A DNA stretch of 58,177 nt from an uncultured Verrucomicrobia subdivision 3 bacterium. GTDB taxonomy: Bacteria > Verrucomicrobiota > Verrucomicrobiia > Limisphaerales > UBA11358. Position 1 is the stretch's first letter; every line of letters begins with the position of its first letter. The stretch covers positions 1 through 58,177 of the forward strand of contig CAIMLG010000185.1 in the NCBI GenBank assembly GCA_903842235.1, in the 5' to 3' direction. The position numbers were made by a program, and so were the translations under genes. A model generated the notes under the pieces. It did not search any database and was not told the origin of the DNA. It saw nothing but the letters and a program-made list of their open reading frames with translations. Below, piece by piece: positions 1-8,055 of this stretch.

Positions 1-1082
1 AGCCCTACCGATTCACGTTTTTACAAGGACACGGTCAAGAGGCGCCCGCACCAAACCGCACCAAAATTAGGATTTTTTGGACTTGGGGTCACCCTCAAAG
101 ATGACAGCCGATGACATCCAATGACAGGTTTTTAACATCTCGGAAACCGGGCTAAGGCGGGTTTTTGGCACCTTTTGGCACCCATTTTTCGGGCGGCGCG
201 CGGGCGACTCTGGAGCCGGGCTGGGGGAAACGTGCTTCGGTGCTTCGGTGCTTCGGTGGGTGGGGACGAAAACTTTACCACCCCACCGGCCAACTTCTGT
301 AAGTGCTTGATAGAACATCTAAAACTTTACCATTTCTTTACCCTTTTTCACGATTTCGGGGTGGTAAAGTTGGGCCGGTTCCGGGGGCGGCCGACAGCCA
401 ACCAGCCCCCCGACCCCGACCCGCCGGGCGGGCGCCGGCGAACAAGATGTCAAAGAACCGCAAACCGGATGAGAACAACCCCAGGCTGATTGTCTGTATC
501 TTGTTATTTTATACAGCAGCGTGGGGCGGCGGTCAAGGGGAAAAATCAGAGGGGGTTAACCCGGCGGCTTGCGGGCTCAACTTTTGTTAACGCTCGGGCC
601 GGAGCCAGCGCCGGGACCAGCGCCAGCGCCAAGACATTTTCCGGTTGCGGGGCCAACGGTTCGAGGCGATGATCGGAAACACCGCGAACGGATCTCCCCA
701 CGGTGCCCCGCCCCGGCGGGGCGGGTCACGGTGGTCGTCTGGCTCCGCTGCCAGGGCCGAATGACCGTCCGCCCAAACCAGAAACCAAATAAAGGTGGCA
801 CCCCTACCTGCAAAATTTGGTCGCATCATTGATTTGGATGCACGAACGAGTGTGCATAGTCAAGAACCGGCCCCTTTACATAAAGGCGGCGCCCCGAACG
901 ATGTTCAGATGCACCCCGCCGGACCAGCCGGCGTTTTGCCAGTTGCCAAGTTCGCCAGATTTGGAATAGGATGGAATTGCCTCGCGCTGGGCGCGCGGCC
1001 AACCAGGCTACCCGAGCAGAAACCGACAGGCATTGCCAATGAGATCATACTTTCGGCAAACCAATAAACTACAAGGACAAAA
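1..1082. other. Repeat-rich non-coding region
   Basis: I find no convincing gene in these 1.08 kb; the open frames are short, overlap one another and resemble nothing I know. The first 380 bases hold a series of short repeats. CCGCACCAAA occurs twice in tandem (46-65), ATGACA recurs every 10 bases three times (101-130), TTTTGGCACC occurs twice in tandem (163-182), and TGCTTCGG three times (233-256). AACTTTACCA occurs at 271-280 and 323-332, and again inverted at 362-371. A 6-bp palindrome, CCTTTACATAAAGG, lies at 873-886. An AAGGA ribosome-binding site for the next gene is at 1073-1077. Confidence 0.6.
271..371. repeat. 14-bp inverted repeat with a direct copy inside
   Basis: AACTTTACCACCCC at 271-284 is matched exactly by its reverse complement at 358-371, with 73 bases between the arms. 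A third copy of the core AACTTTACCA lies between them at 323-332. Spaced repeats of this kind suit protein-binding sites or the ends of a small mobile or regulatory element, but no gene here points to either. Confidence 0.6.
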
Positions 1083-1481
1083 ATGAAAACCAAACTCCTC
1101 CTCCCCTCCTTTACCGCCGTGGTCGCTGCGGCCGCCCTCCTGGGCTGCAATAAAGAAACTTCCTCGACGGAAACCGCCGCCCCGCCGGCCGCTCCGGCAT
1201 CGGCCCCCGGCACCGAAGCGGTGGTCCCCGCCGCCACGGCGGCGGTGAAGGAGGCTGCCACGGCGGTCCAAGCCAAGGCGGACAGCCTCATCGCCCAGGC
1301 CAAGAGTTACATCGCCGACAAGAAATACACGGACGCCCTCAACACGCTGAACAAGGTTTCCGGCATGGTGCTCACGGCGGAACAGCAACAGACCGTGGCT
1401 GACCTCAAAGCCCAGGTGCAAAAACTGTTGGCGAGCGGCACCAGCGCGGTGGAGGCCACCAAAAGTCTCCTCGGCAAATAA
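1083..1481 (+). CDS. Small Ala-rich lipoprotein
   Basis: This 132-residue protein is probably a membrane-anchored lipoprotein of unknown role. A basic start (MKTK) leads into a hydrophobic stretch that ends in a lipobox, LLGC, with the lipidated cysteine at residue 22. The mature part opens with a low-complexity Ala/Pro/Ser linker of about 35 residues, followed by Ala/Lys/Gln-rich helical sequence to the end. The start is fixed by AAGGA five bases upstream. The gene after it on the same strand is 79 bases away, and the gap holds a GC-rich hairpin (1503-1528) without a T-run. The helical part could be a small TPR- or coiled-coil-like adaptor; that is a guess from composition. Confidence 0.8.
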   Translation: MKTKLLLPSFTAVVAAAALLGCNKETSSTETAAPPAAPASAPGTEAVVPAATAAVKEAATAVQAKADSLIAQAKSYIADKKYTDALNTLNKVSGMVLTAEQQQTVADLKAQVQKLLASGTSAVEATKSLLGK

Positions 1482-1560
1482 ATTTTAACCTCGGAACCCA
1501 TGAACGGCCCCGCGCCCGGCGGGCCGTTCCACTTGAAACCATTTCGACCACCCACCGACC

Positions 1561-3798
1561 ATGAGCACCACCACCCACAATTGGAAATTCTTCCGCGCCG
1601 GCGGCTTTGACCAGGTTAAGCTGGAAACCGGCGCCGACTTGATGAACCTCGATCAGCTCGACCAAAAACTCTGGGTCGCCCTGGCCTGTCCGACGCGCGG
1701 CTTGGAATTCGACAACCGCACGCTCGATCTGATTGACGCGGACAAGGATGGTCGCGTGCGGGTGCCGGAAGTCATCGCCGCCGCGAAATGGGCCGCCAGC
1801 TTGCTCAAGAATCCCGATGACCTCATCCCGGGCTCGCCCGCGCTGCCGCTGGCGGCGATCAATGATGCCACGCCGGAGGGAAAACAAATCCTCGCTGCCG
1901 CCAAGCAGATTCTGGCCAATCTCGGCAAGGCGGACGCCCCGGCGATCGACCTGGCGGATACGGCGGACACCGCGAAAATTTTCGCCGCCACCAGTTTCAA
2001 CGGCGACGGCATCATTCCCGCGGAGGCGGCGAGCGAGGCCGCCACCAAGGCGGTGATGGCTGACCTCATGGCCTGTCTGGGCAGCGAGACCGACCGCAGC
2101 GGCAAGCCCGGCTTCGGCCAGGCAAAGGCGGACCTGTTTTTCACCGAGGCCGAGGCGCATTCGAACTGGTGGAAGCAGGCCGAAGGCGACCAAAATATTT
2201 TGCCGCTGGGCGAAACCACCGCCGCCGCCGCCGCCGCCCTGAAAACGGTGAAGGTGAAAGTTGACGACTTTTTTGCGCGCTGCCGGCTGGCGGCGTTTGA
2301 CGCCCGCGCCATCGCCGCCCTGAACCGGGAGGAAAAGGAATATCTCGCGTTGGCGGCCAAAGACTTGACCATCACCTCCGCCGAGATCGCGAGTTTTCCC
2401 CTCGCTCAAGTTGCGGCCCACCAAGCCTTGCCGCTGGCCGACGGCGTCAATCCCGCGTGGGCTGGGGCCCTGGCAGCGTTGCAGGCCAGCGTCGTCAAAC
2501 CGTTGCTGGGCGACAAAAATTCCCTGACCGAAGCGGATTGGGCGGCCCTGAACGCCAAGCTGGCGGCGTTTGAAACCTGGTCCACCAGCAAAGTGGGCGC
2601 CCTGGTGGAAAAGCTGGGGTTGAAGCGCCTGCGCGAAATTCTCGCGAGCGATGCCCGGGCGATCATCAATGCCCTGATCGCCAAGGACAAGGCGCTGGAG
2701 CCCGAAGCCAATGCCATCGCCGCCGTGGAAAAATTAATCCGTTACCACCGCGATCTGCATACGCTGTGCGTCAATTTCGTCAGTTTCAAGAATTTTTACA
2801 GCCGCAAAATTCCGGCCATTTTTCAAGCCGGGCGGCTGTATCTCGACCAGCGCAGTTGCGACCTTTGCCTCACGGTCGAAGACGCCGGCAAGCACGCCAC
2901 CATGGCCGGCCTCGCGGGCGCGTATCTGGCGTATGTGGACTGCGCCCGGAAAGCCACTGGGGAGAAATTGAGCATCCTCGCCATTTTCTCGCAAGGCGAC
3001 GATGATAATTTGATGGTCGGCCGCAACGGCATTTTCTACGACCGCAAGGGGCGGGATTTTGACGCCACCATTACTAAAATCATCGCCAACCCGATCAGCT
3101 TGCGGCAGGCCTTCTGGGCGCCCTACAAGAAACTGGTGCGCATGATTGACGAGCAGGTCGCCAAACGGGCGGCGGATGCCAACACCAATGTGAATGCCCA
3201 GCTTTCGGCCACCGCCGTTGGCACGGTCAACGCCCCAACCACCCCGCCCGCCAAGAGTAAAATCGATACCGGCACCCTGGCTGCCATCGGCTTGGTGCTG
3301 ACCACGTTGATGGGCGCTTTGGGAACCATCTTCGCCAAAATCCTCGGGTTGGAATGGTGGCAGATTCCCCTGGCGTTCGTGTCCATCCTGCTGGCCATCT
3401 CCCTGCCCTCGGTCATCATCGCCTGGCTGAAACTGCACAAGCGCAACCTCGGCCCCATTCTCGATGCCAACGGCTGGGCGGTGAACGCCAAGGCCAAAAT
3501 GAACGTGCCATTCGGCACCAGCCTCACGCAAATCGCCGCGCTGCCGCCCGGCTCGCAGCGGGACCTGGTGGATCCGTTTGCGGAGAAGAAAAAGCCGTGG
3601 GGCTTGTATGCCACCCTGCTGGTCATTGCGGGAATTCTCTTCCTGGCACTGGGTTGGTATCTGGGCAAACTCGACGGCCTCCTGCCGCCGAAATTCAAAA
3701 GCCTCTCGGTTCTTGGAATCAACGCGCCGGCTTATGTCGCGCCCACCAATGCCATTCCATCGGTGGTTGCAACCAATCTTCCGGCCATCAAAAACTGA
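1561..3798 (+). CDS. EF-hand membrane protein of unknown function
   Basis: This 745-residue protein has a long soluble N-terminal part and hydrophobic segments near the C-terminus. Residues 59-70 form a canonical EF-hand loop with D59, D61, D63, G64 and E70 in place, so calcium binding is likely. A second, degenerate loop (FNGDGII) lies near residue 145. The central 400 residues are Ala-rich and probably helical. Two hydrophobic helices fall at about 568-620 and a third at about 680-700, followed by a short tail. No signal peptide is visible, so most of the protein may lie in the cytoplasm. The function is unknown to me. A strong terminator follows at 3812. Confidence 0.8.
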   Translation: MSTTTHNWKFFRAGGFDQVKLETGADLMNLDQLDQKLWVALACPTRGLEFDNRTLDLIDADKDGRVRVPEVIAAAKWAASLLKNPDDLIPGSPALPLAAINDATPEGKQILAAAKQILANLGKADAPAIDLADTADTAKIFAATSFNGDGIIPAEAASEAATKAVMADLMACLGSETDRSGKPGFGQAKADLFFTEAEAHSNWWKQAEGDQNILPLGETTAAAAAALKTVKVKVDDFFARCRLAAFDARAIAALNREEKEYLALAAKDLTITSAEIASFPLAQVAAHQALPLADGVNPAWAGALAALQASVVKPLLGDKNSLTEADWAALNAKLAAFETWSTSKVGALVEKLGLKRLREILASDARAIINALIAKDKALEPEANAIAAVEKLIRYHRDLHTLCVNFVSFKNFYSRKIPAIFQAGRLYLDQRSCDLCLTVEDAGKHATMAGLAGAYLAYVDCARKATGEKLSILAIFSQGDDDNLMVGRNGIFYDRKGRDFDATITKIIANPISLRQAFWAPYKKLVRMIDEQVAKRAADANTNVNAQLSATAVGTVNAPTTPPAKSKIDTGTLAAIGLVLTTLMGALGTIFAKILGLEWWQIPLAFVSILLAISLPSVIIAWLKLHKRNLGPILDANGWAVNAKAKMNVPFGTSLTQIAALPPGSQRDLVDPFAEKKKPWGLYATLLVIAGILFLALGWYLGKLDGLLPPKFKSLSVLGINAPAYVAPTNAIPSVVATNLPAIKN

Positions 3799-3811
3799 TC
3801 GCTTATTTCCC

Positions 3812-3847
3812 AAAGCCCGGGCGGGCGCGTCCGGGCTTTTTTCTTTT
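3812..3847 (+). terminator. Intrinsic terminator after the EF-hand gene
   Basis: AAAGCCCGG (3812-3820) pairs perfectly with CCGGGCTTT (3831-3839) across a 10-base loop, and a T-rich tract follows. It lies 14 bases after the stop codon and separates the EF-hand gene from nth. Confidence 0.9.
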
Positions 3848-3872
3848 CCCCAGAGCTGGCAAAATCATTCCG

Positions 3873-4556
3873 ATGCCCCGCGCAACCGCTGCCGCCAAAG
3901 CCGAACGCACCCGGAAAATCCTTTCGGCACTGAAGCGCGTTTATCCGGATGCCCATTGCGAACTGCATTTTTCCAATCCATTGCAATTACTTGTCGCCAC
4001 GATTCTTTCGGCGCAATGCACGGACAAGCGCGTGAATCTGGTCACGGCAGAGTTGTTCAAAACGTATCGGCGCGCCAGGGATTTTGCCGCCGCGCCGCCG
4101 GCGAAGCTCGAGGCAGCCGTAAAGTCCACCGGATTTTATCGCAACAAGGCGAAAAATATTCGCGCCTGCTGCGGCGCGCTGGCAGAAAAATTCGCCGGTG
4201 AAGTCCCGCGCACCATGGACGAGTTGCACGCTTTGGCCGGCGTCGGGCGCAAGACGGCGAACGTGGTGCTCGGCAATGCCTTTGGCCTCAGCGTCGGCGT
4301 GGTGGTGGACACCCACGTCACCCGCCTTTCCAACCGGCTGGGGCTGGCACAGGGCACGGACGCGGTGAAATTGGAGCAGAAGTTGATGAAGCTGGTGCCG
4401 CCCAACGACTGGACGCTGTTCAGCCATCAGCTCATCTGGCATGGCCGCCGCCGCTGCGCCGCGCGCGCACCGGATTGTGCGCATTGCGAGATCTCGAAGC
4501 TATGCCCGCAAATCGGGGTGGGGATTCACAACCAAGGAACGAAGGAACCAAGATAA
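3873..4556 (+). CDS. nth: Endonuclease III
   Basis: This is the DNA glycosylase/AP lyase that removes oxidised pyrimidines in base excision repair. At 227 residues it is close to the usual length. The helix-hairpin-helix motif GVGRKTA carries the catalytic lysine K127, and the catalytic aspartate is D146 in VVDTH. The C-terminal [4Fe-4S] loop has the family spacing C-X6-C-X2-C-X5-C. The ATG at 3873 fits the conserved N-terminus; the open frame runs further upstream but crosses the preceding terminator. The last codons and the stop lie in one arm of a 25-base inverted repeat (4528-4594). Confidence 0.95.
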   Translation: MPRATAAAKAERTRKILSALKRVYPDAHCELHFSNPLQLLVATILSAQCTDKRVNLVTAELFKTYRRARDFAAAPPAKLEAAVKSTGFYRNKAKNIRACCGALAEKFAGEVPRTMDELHALAGVGRKTANVVLGNAFGLSVGVVVDTHVTRLSNRLGLAQGTDAVKLEQKLMKLVPPNDWTLFSHQLIWHGRRRCAARAPDCAHCEISKLCPQIGVGIHNQGTKEPR

Positions 4557-4594
4557 GCCGCTCCCAAAACTTCGTTTCTTTGTTACTTTGTTGT
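4528..4594. repeat. 25-bp imperfect inverted repeat across the nth stop
   Basis: The arm 4528-4552 matches the reverse complement of 4570-4594 at 20 of 25 positions, and two more can pair as G-U in RNA. The unit has a 4-base rhythm of AAC and AAG triplets. The 17-base loop contains the region just after the nth stop codon. The right arm ends two bases before the ATG of the next gene, so the hairpin could mask that start or act as a weak transcription barrier. Confidence 0.7.
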
Positions 4595-4596
4595 CA

Positions 4597-5280
4597 ATGA
4601 ATTCTTGGTTGCTCCTCAACTCCGGCAAGGGCGACGCGGCCTTCAACATGGCGCTGGACGAGGCGTTGCTGGCCGCCCTGCCGGGTTTGCAAAAACCCGT
4701 GCTGCGGTTCTATGGCTGGACGGAGCCGGCGGCGACCTTCGGCTATTTTCAGAAATACGCCGACGTGGCCGCCGCCACGCGCTTGCGGCCGCTCATCCGG
4801 CGGCCCACCGGTGGGGGCATCGTGCCGCATGACGCCGACTGGACTTACACCGCCGCCTTTCCGCCCGGGCACGAATGGCATGCGCTCAAGGCCGAGGAAA
4901 GCTACCGGCGCATTCACGATTGGCTGCGGCTGGCCTTCGCGGAGCTGCAGGTGGAAACCGAGGTCGCCCCCGGCGGCCAAAAATCGTTGCCGGGCCAATG
5001 TTTTGCCGGTCATGAAAAATTTGACCTGCTCTGGCGCGGCAAAAAGATGGCCGGGGCCGCCCAACGGCGCAACCAGTTGGGCCTGCTCATCCAAGGCTCG
5101 GTGCAGCCGCCCCCGCTGCCGCTGGCGCGGTTCGACTGGGAAAACGCCATGCGCCTTGCGGCGGAAAAACAATTCTCCGTGGCGTGGACAGACTTCTCGC
5201 CGGCCGCGGCGCTCCGCCAGTCGGCGAACGCGCTGGCCCGGGAAAAGTATTCGCAGCCGAGCCACAATCAGCAGCGGTGA
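4597..5280 (+). CDS. LipM/LplA-type lipoyl ligase or octanoyltransferase
   Basis: This 227-residue protein belongs to the BPL/LplA/LipB family, which attaches lipoyl or octanoyl groups to dehydrogenase E2 subunits and GcvH. The substrate-site motif RRPTGGGIVPHD is clear. The block CF followed by GKKMAGAAQRR and LIQGS (C135, K149/K150) resembles the octanoyltransferase LipM, in which a cysteine is catalytic, more than E. coli LplA. The ATG at 4597 is the first start that gives the family N-terminus (SGKGDAAFNMALDEALL). A strong hairpin lies directly upstream. The C-terminal accessory domain of LplA is absent. Whether it uses free lipoate or octanoyl-ACP cannot be read from the sequence. Confidence 0.82.
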   Translation: MNSWLLLNSGKGDAAFNMALDEALLAALPGLQKPVLRFYGWTEPAATFGYFQKYADVAAATRLRPLIRRPTGGGIVPHDADWTYTAAFPPGHEWHALKAEESYRRIHDWLRLAFAELQVETEVAPGGQKSLPGQCFAGHEKFDLLWRGKKMAGAAQRRNQLGLLIQGSVQPPPLPLARFDWENAMRLAAEKQFSVAWTDFSPAAALRQSANALAREKYSQPSHNQQR

Positions 5281-5307
5281 TCCCCGCCCGCCCGCCGGCC
5301 GCGCAAA

Positions 5308-6690
5308 TTAGGGAGCTGGCTGCCGGACGCGGAATTGCCGGGGGCCGGCGTTGGTGGCCGGCTCACTGTAGCTGTGCTGGCCCAGCGTATTGGTGAGGGT
5401 TTCCCCTGTGATAAGGTCGGTGCTGACCTGCAAGGCGCGATCCGGGGCGGCCGCCCATGCGATGGTGATCATCCCGTTGGCGGGGGTGCTGGCCGCGAGG
5501 GCGAAGTTTTGGAGCGGACCGGGCCAGGCGGCCGCGCGGGTGGCCAGGAGCAATTCGGTTCCCCACGACCGGGTCGTGATCGAGGTCATGATGTTTTTGG
5601 CGGCATTGGCATAGAAGGGGAGGGCCAGGAGGTCTGCGGCATCCTGGACGCTGGCAGTCAGGAGCCCGTTGGCCCCGGCGGAAAAGACGCCTTGGCCAGC
5701 GTCGCCCTGAACCCAGAAATAGCCGTCGCTGCCAATGACCAGCGGGTTGGCATAGGCGCCAAATCCGTCCCGGCCGTTGAGGTCCACCACCAAGCCGTTC
5801 GGATTGGAGATGGGCGTCAATTGCGGCGCGTCATAGGTTATCACCCGCCACGGGCCGGCGGCCTCGCTGGTCGCCAGGCGGGCGGGCGCCTTGGAAAAAA
5901 TGAGGACGTCCTGATAATTATCGTTGGGGCTGAACGCCCCCTCGACCAGCACCATCAAATCCTTGCCCGCATTGACGAAAAGCGTGCGGGCGTTGGTGGA
6001 ACTCTGGTCCTGGACGGTGATGTTGATGGCCCCGTTGGTGGCGCTCGTCACCGTGCCGGTGAACGGGCCTTCCATGTTTCCGCTGAAGGTGCCGTTGGCG
6101 AGCAGGCTCATCGCGCCGGCCATGGTTTGAAACTGGCCCAGCCCCTGGATGTTCACCACCCGGTTTGACGAATTCTTCTCCAAGACCAGTTGCGCCGGCG
6201 TCTGGAAGCCTTGCATGTTCCACCAGCCCGCCAGCTCCGCTGGCGCGATGGCCGTGGGGGCGCGCAGCGCTAAAATGAGATCCTGCGAGCTGCCGCCGAA
6301 AACACCCCCCGCCGCCATGAAATCAGCGGCGGCATTGGCGTTGAACGCGATGGCGCCCGGCCCATTGGTGCCGTCGAGATTCAGCACCACCACGCCCGGT
6401 GCGCCGGGGACCGCCGTGCCGCTAATCGGGTCCGGCACGTTGCCGGCGAACGTGCCATTGCTCTGCACCGCCAAGGCGCCGGTGGAGTAGCCAAAATTCA
6501 TCGCCTCGGGAATGTTCACCACCACGCCATTCTGATCCTTTTGCAAGGTCAGTTGGCTGGGGATGGAGAAATTGGCCACGTTCCAGGTGCCGGCGAAATC
6601 ATTCAGGCCGGCGGCGGTGGCCACCGTGCCGGCAGAAACCGTCAGGCACAGCCAGCCCAGCCGGCTGAAGCAAAAACTTATTCCATTCAT
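5308..6690 (-). CDS. Secreted protein with three internal repeats
   Basis: This 460-residue protein has a signal peptide (about residues 1-27) and no catalytic motif that I recognise. The body consists of three diverged tandem units of roughly 115 residues. The units begin FAGTWNV, LAGWWNM and AAGPWRV, and share features such as a VVNI/VVDL strand, SNGTF/SDGYF and an LILAL/LLLAT end. The last 60 residues form a different module ending in QFRV. Related ends occur in the secreted proteins at 8056 and 22016. The gene converges on the ligase gene, with 27 bases between stops. A cell-surface or extracellular beta-rich protein is the best guess. Confidence 0.78.
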   Translation of the reverse strand: MNGISFCFSRLGWLCLTVSAGTVATAAGLNDFAGTWNVANFSIPSQLTLQKDQNGVVVNIPEAMNFGYSTGALAVQSNGTFAGNVPDPISGTAVPGAPGVVVLNLDGTNGPGAIAFNANAAADFMAAGGVFGGSSQDLILALRAPTAIAPAELAGWWNMQGFQTPAQLVLEKNSSNRVVNIQGLGQFQTMAGAMSLLANGTFSGNMEGPFTGTVTSATNGAINITVQDQSSTNARTLFVNAGKDLMVLVEGAFSPNDNYQDVLIFSKAPARLATSEAAGPWRVITYDAPQLTPISNPNGLVVDLNGRDGFGAYANPLVIGSDGYFWVQGDAGQGVFSAGANGLLTASVQDAADLLALPFYANAAKNIMTSITTRSWGTELLLATRAAAWPGPLQNFALAASTPANGMITIAWAAAPDRALQVSTDLITGETLTNTLGQHSYSEPATNAGPRQFRVRQPAP

Positions 6691-6784
6691 AACGTCAGGA
6701 ATATCCGGTGGGGCCGGCTAATTTAAGAAATTAGCCATGCCCGGCATTGCCCCGGCTGGCCGGAAGCCTTAACTTCTGCGCCGC

Positions 6785-7465
6785 ATGGTTCGGCTTATTC
6801 TCTTCGACATCGACGGCACGCTCGTTCACACCGGGCACGCCGGCACCAAGGCGTTTGCCAAAACGTTCGCCACGGAATTCAATCTGCACCACGGCGCGGA
6901 GCGGATGAAATTTGCGGGGCGCACCGATGTGAGCCTTGTGCGGGAGTTTTTTCAGATACACGGCCTCGATGAATCGCCCGCCCATTTCCGGGCTTTTTTC
7001 GGCCGCTATGCGTTCTGGCTGGATCACATTCTGAACCATAGCATCGGCCACGCTTGCCCGGGCGTCTTTGAATTCATCCGCGAACTACAAGCGCTGCCGG
7101 ACCCGCCCCTGCTGGGCCTGCTCACGGGCAACCTCCAGCTCGGGGCGGAAATCAAGCTGCGCCACTTCGGCTTGTGGGAGCACTTTGTGATGGGCGGCTT
7201 TGCCGACGATCATGAGGACCGCAACCACATCGCCGTGGCGGCGCTGGAACGCGGCCGGCGCGTGCTGGATCCGCATTTACAGCCGCCGGAAATTGTCGTC
7301 ATCGGCGACACGCCGTTCGATGTGCGCTGCGGGAAATTTATCGGCGCCCAAACGCTGGCCGTGGCCACCGGCGGGGCCAAATTGGACGAATTAAAGGCCT
7401 GCGGGGCGGACTGGACGGTGGCCGATCTGACAAGAATCAGCGCGCGGGAAATTTGCCCCCGGTGA
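6785..7465 (+). CDS. HAD-family phosphatase
   Basis: This 226-residue hydrolase belongs to the haloacid dehalogenase superfamily, in the phosphoglycolate phosphatase-like group. Motif I is FDIDGT with the nucleophile D8 and the acid D10. Motif II is LLTGN, and motif IV is VVIGDTPFDV. The helical insertion between motifs I and II has the size of a C1 cap. The substrate is unknown; Gph-like repair of phosphoglycolate is one option. The gene is divergent from the repeat-protein gene at 6690 and converges with the zinc-ribbon gene, with two bases between stops. Confidence 0.88.
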   Translation: MVRLILFDIDGTLVHTGHAGTKAFAKTFATEFNLHHGAERMKFAGRTDVSLVREFFQIHGLDESPAHFRAFFGRYAFWLDHILNHSIGHACPGVFEFIRELQALPDPPLLGLLTGNLQLGAEIKLRHFGLWEHFVMGGFADDHEDRNHIAVAALERGRRVLDPHLQPPEIVVIGDTPFDVRCGKFIGAQTLAVATGGAKLDELKACGADWTVADLTRISAREICPR

Positions 7466-7467
7466 AA

Positions 7468-7695
7468 TCAGTGCCCGTGGCAACTGCCGCCACAGCAGCC
7501 ACCCCCACCGCCGCCCAGGCCGCAGGCGGGCGCGGCATCGCCCCCGGAACTGCCGGCGGCCGCAAAGGTGGAAAATTTCTTGGCCAGCTTGGGGGAACCG
7601 CAGTGAGGGCATTTCGTCCCCTTCCAGTCGGCGGACCGGATCAGGATTTCGCTGTCCCGCTCGCACTTCCCGCAATGAAATTCGTAAATCGGCAT
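7468..7695 (-). CDS. FmdB-type zinc-ribbon protein with Cys/Gly tail
   Basis: This 75-residue protein starts MPIYEFHCGKC, the hallmark of the FmdB putative regulatory family. Cysteines C8, C11, C29 and C32 form the zinc ribbon. After a short basic segment the chain ends in a Gly-rich tail with three further cysteines and two histidines (CCGG, SCHGH), which looks able to bind metal. Members are small and often unassigned; a role as a transcriptional regulator is only suggested for the founding family. There is no operon partner on this strand. Confidence 0.85.
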   Translation of the reverse strand: MPIYEFHCGKCERDSEILIRSADWKGTKCPHCGSPKLAKKFSTFAAAGSSGGDAAPACGLGGGGGGCCGGSCHGH

Positions 7696-8055
7696 GGGGC
7701 ATAATAACCCGGGCGACGGAACTTCTCAAGTCGTAGCAGCCGAGGTGACGAGGCTCAAATTTCCCATCCCAAACGGGATCTCTACAAAAGGGTGGCCGCG
7801 ACGCCCTCGTCACTTGGGCGACCGGGTAAAACCTTGGCAAAATACAAACACCCGCGGCGCGCAGCGGCGCCCAGCGATTCAGCCCCTCTCCCACCAGCCA
7901 GCCGATGCTGGCAAACCAGGCCGATCATTTGGGTTGTCCGCTAAAAGGTTCCCCTTTAATCTCAATTCGTAGCCACGAAAAGCACTGAACCTCCTTTTTT
8001 TATTCTAATCTCCATGAATACAAACATTCGCCGGGGGAACCTCCAAGCCTCGCCA
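7696..8055. other. Intergenic region with palindromic element
   Basis: No gene is seen here apart from a possible upstream start for the sulfatase at 8014. The region contains the palindromic element at 7736-7819. GGGGGAA at about 8035 is the only purine-rich stretch that could serve as a ribosome-binding site, and it sits rather far from the ATG at 8056. Confidence 0.5.
7736..7819. repeat. Palindromic repeat, GCAGCCGA family, copy 1
   Basis: The left arm begins GCAGCCGAGGTGACGAGG (7736-7753). The right arm, GCCCTCGTCACTTGGGC (7803-7819), is its imperfect reverse complement; the GTGACGAGG core is exact. An inner hairpin, ATCCC-AAAC-GGGAT, sits between the arms. A second copy with the same arm sequence lies at 27828-27901. 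Confidence 0.7.

Noticed and set aside
46-371. Replication origin
   Set aside because: Repeats are present, but there are no DnaA boxes, no AT-rich unwinding stretch and no replication gene nearby.
1503-1528. Terminator after the lipoprotein gene
   Set aside because: The hairpin AACGGCCC/GGGCCGTT is perfect, but no T-run follows, so intrinsic termination is uncertain.
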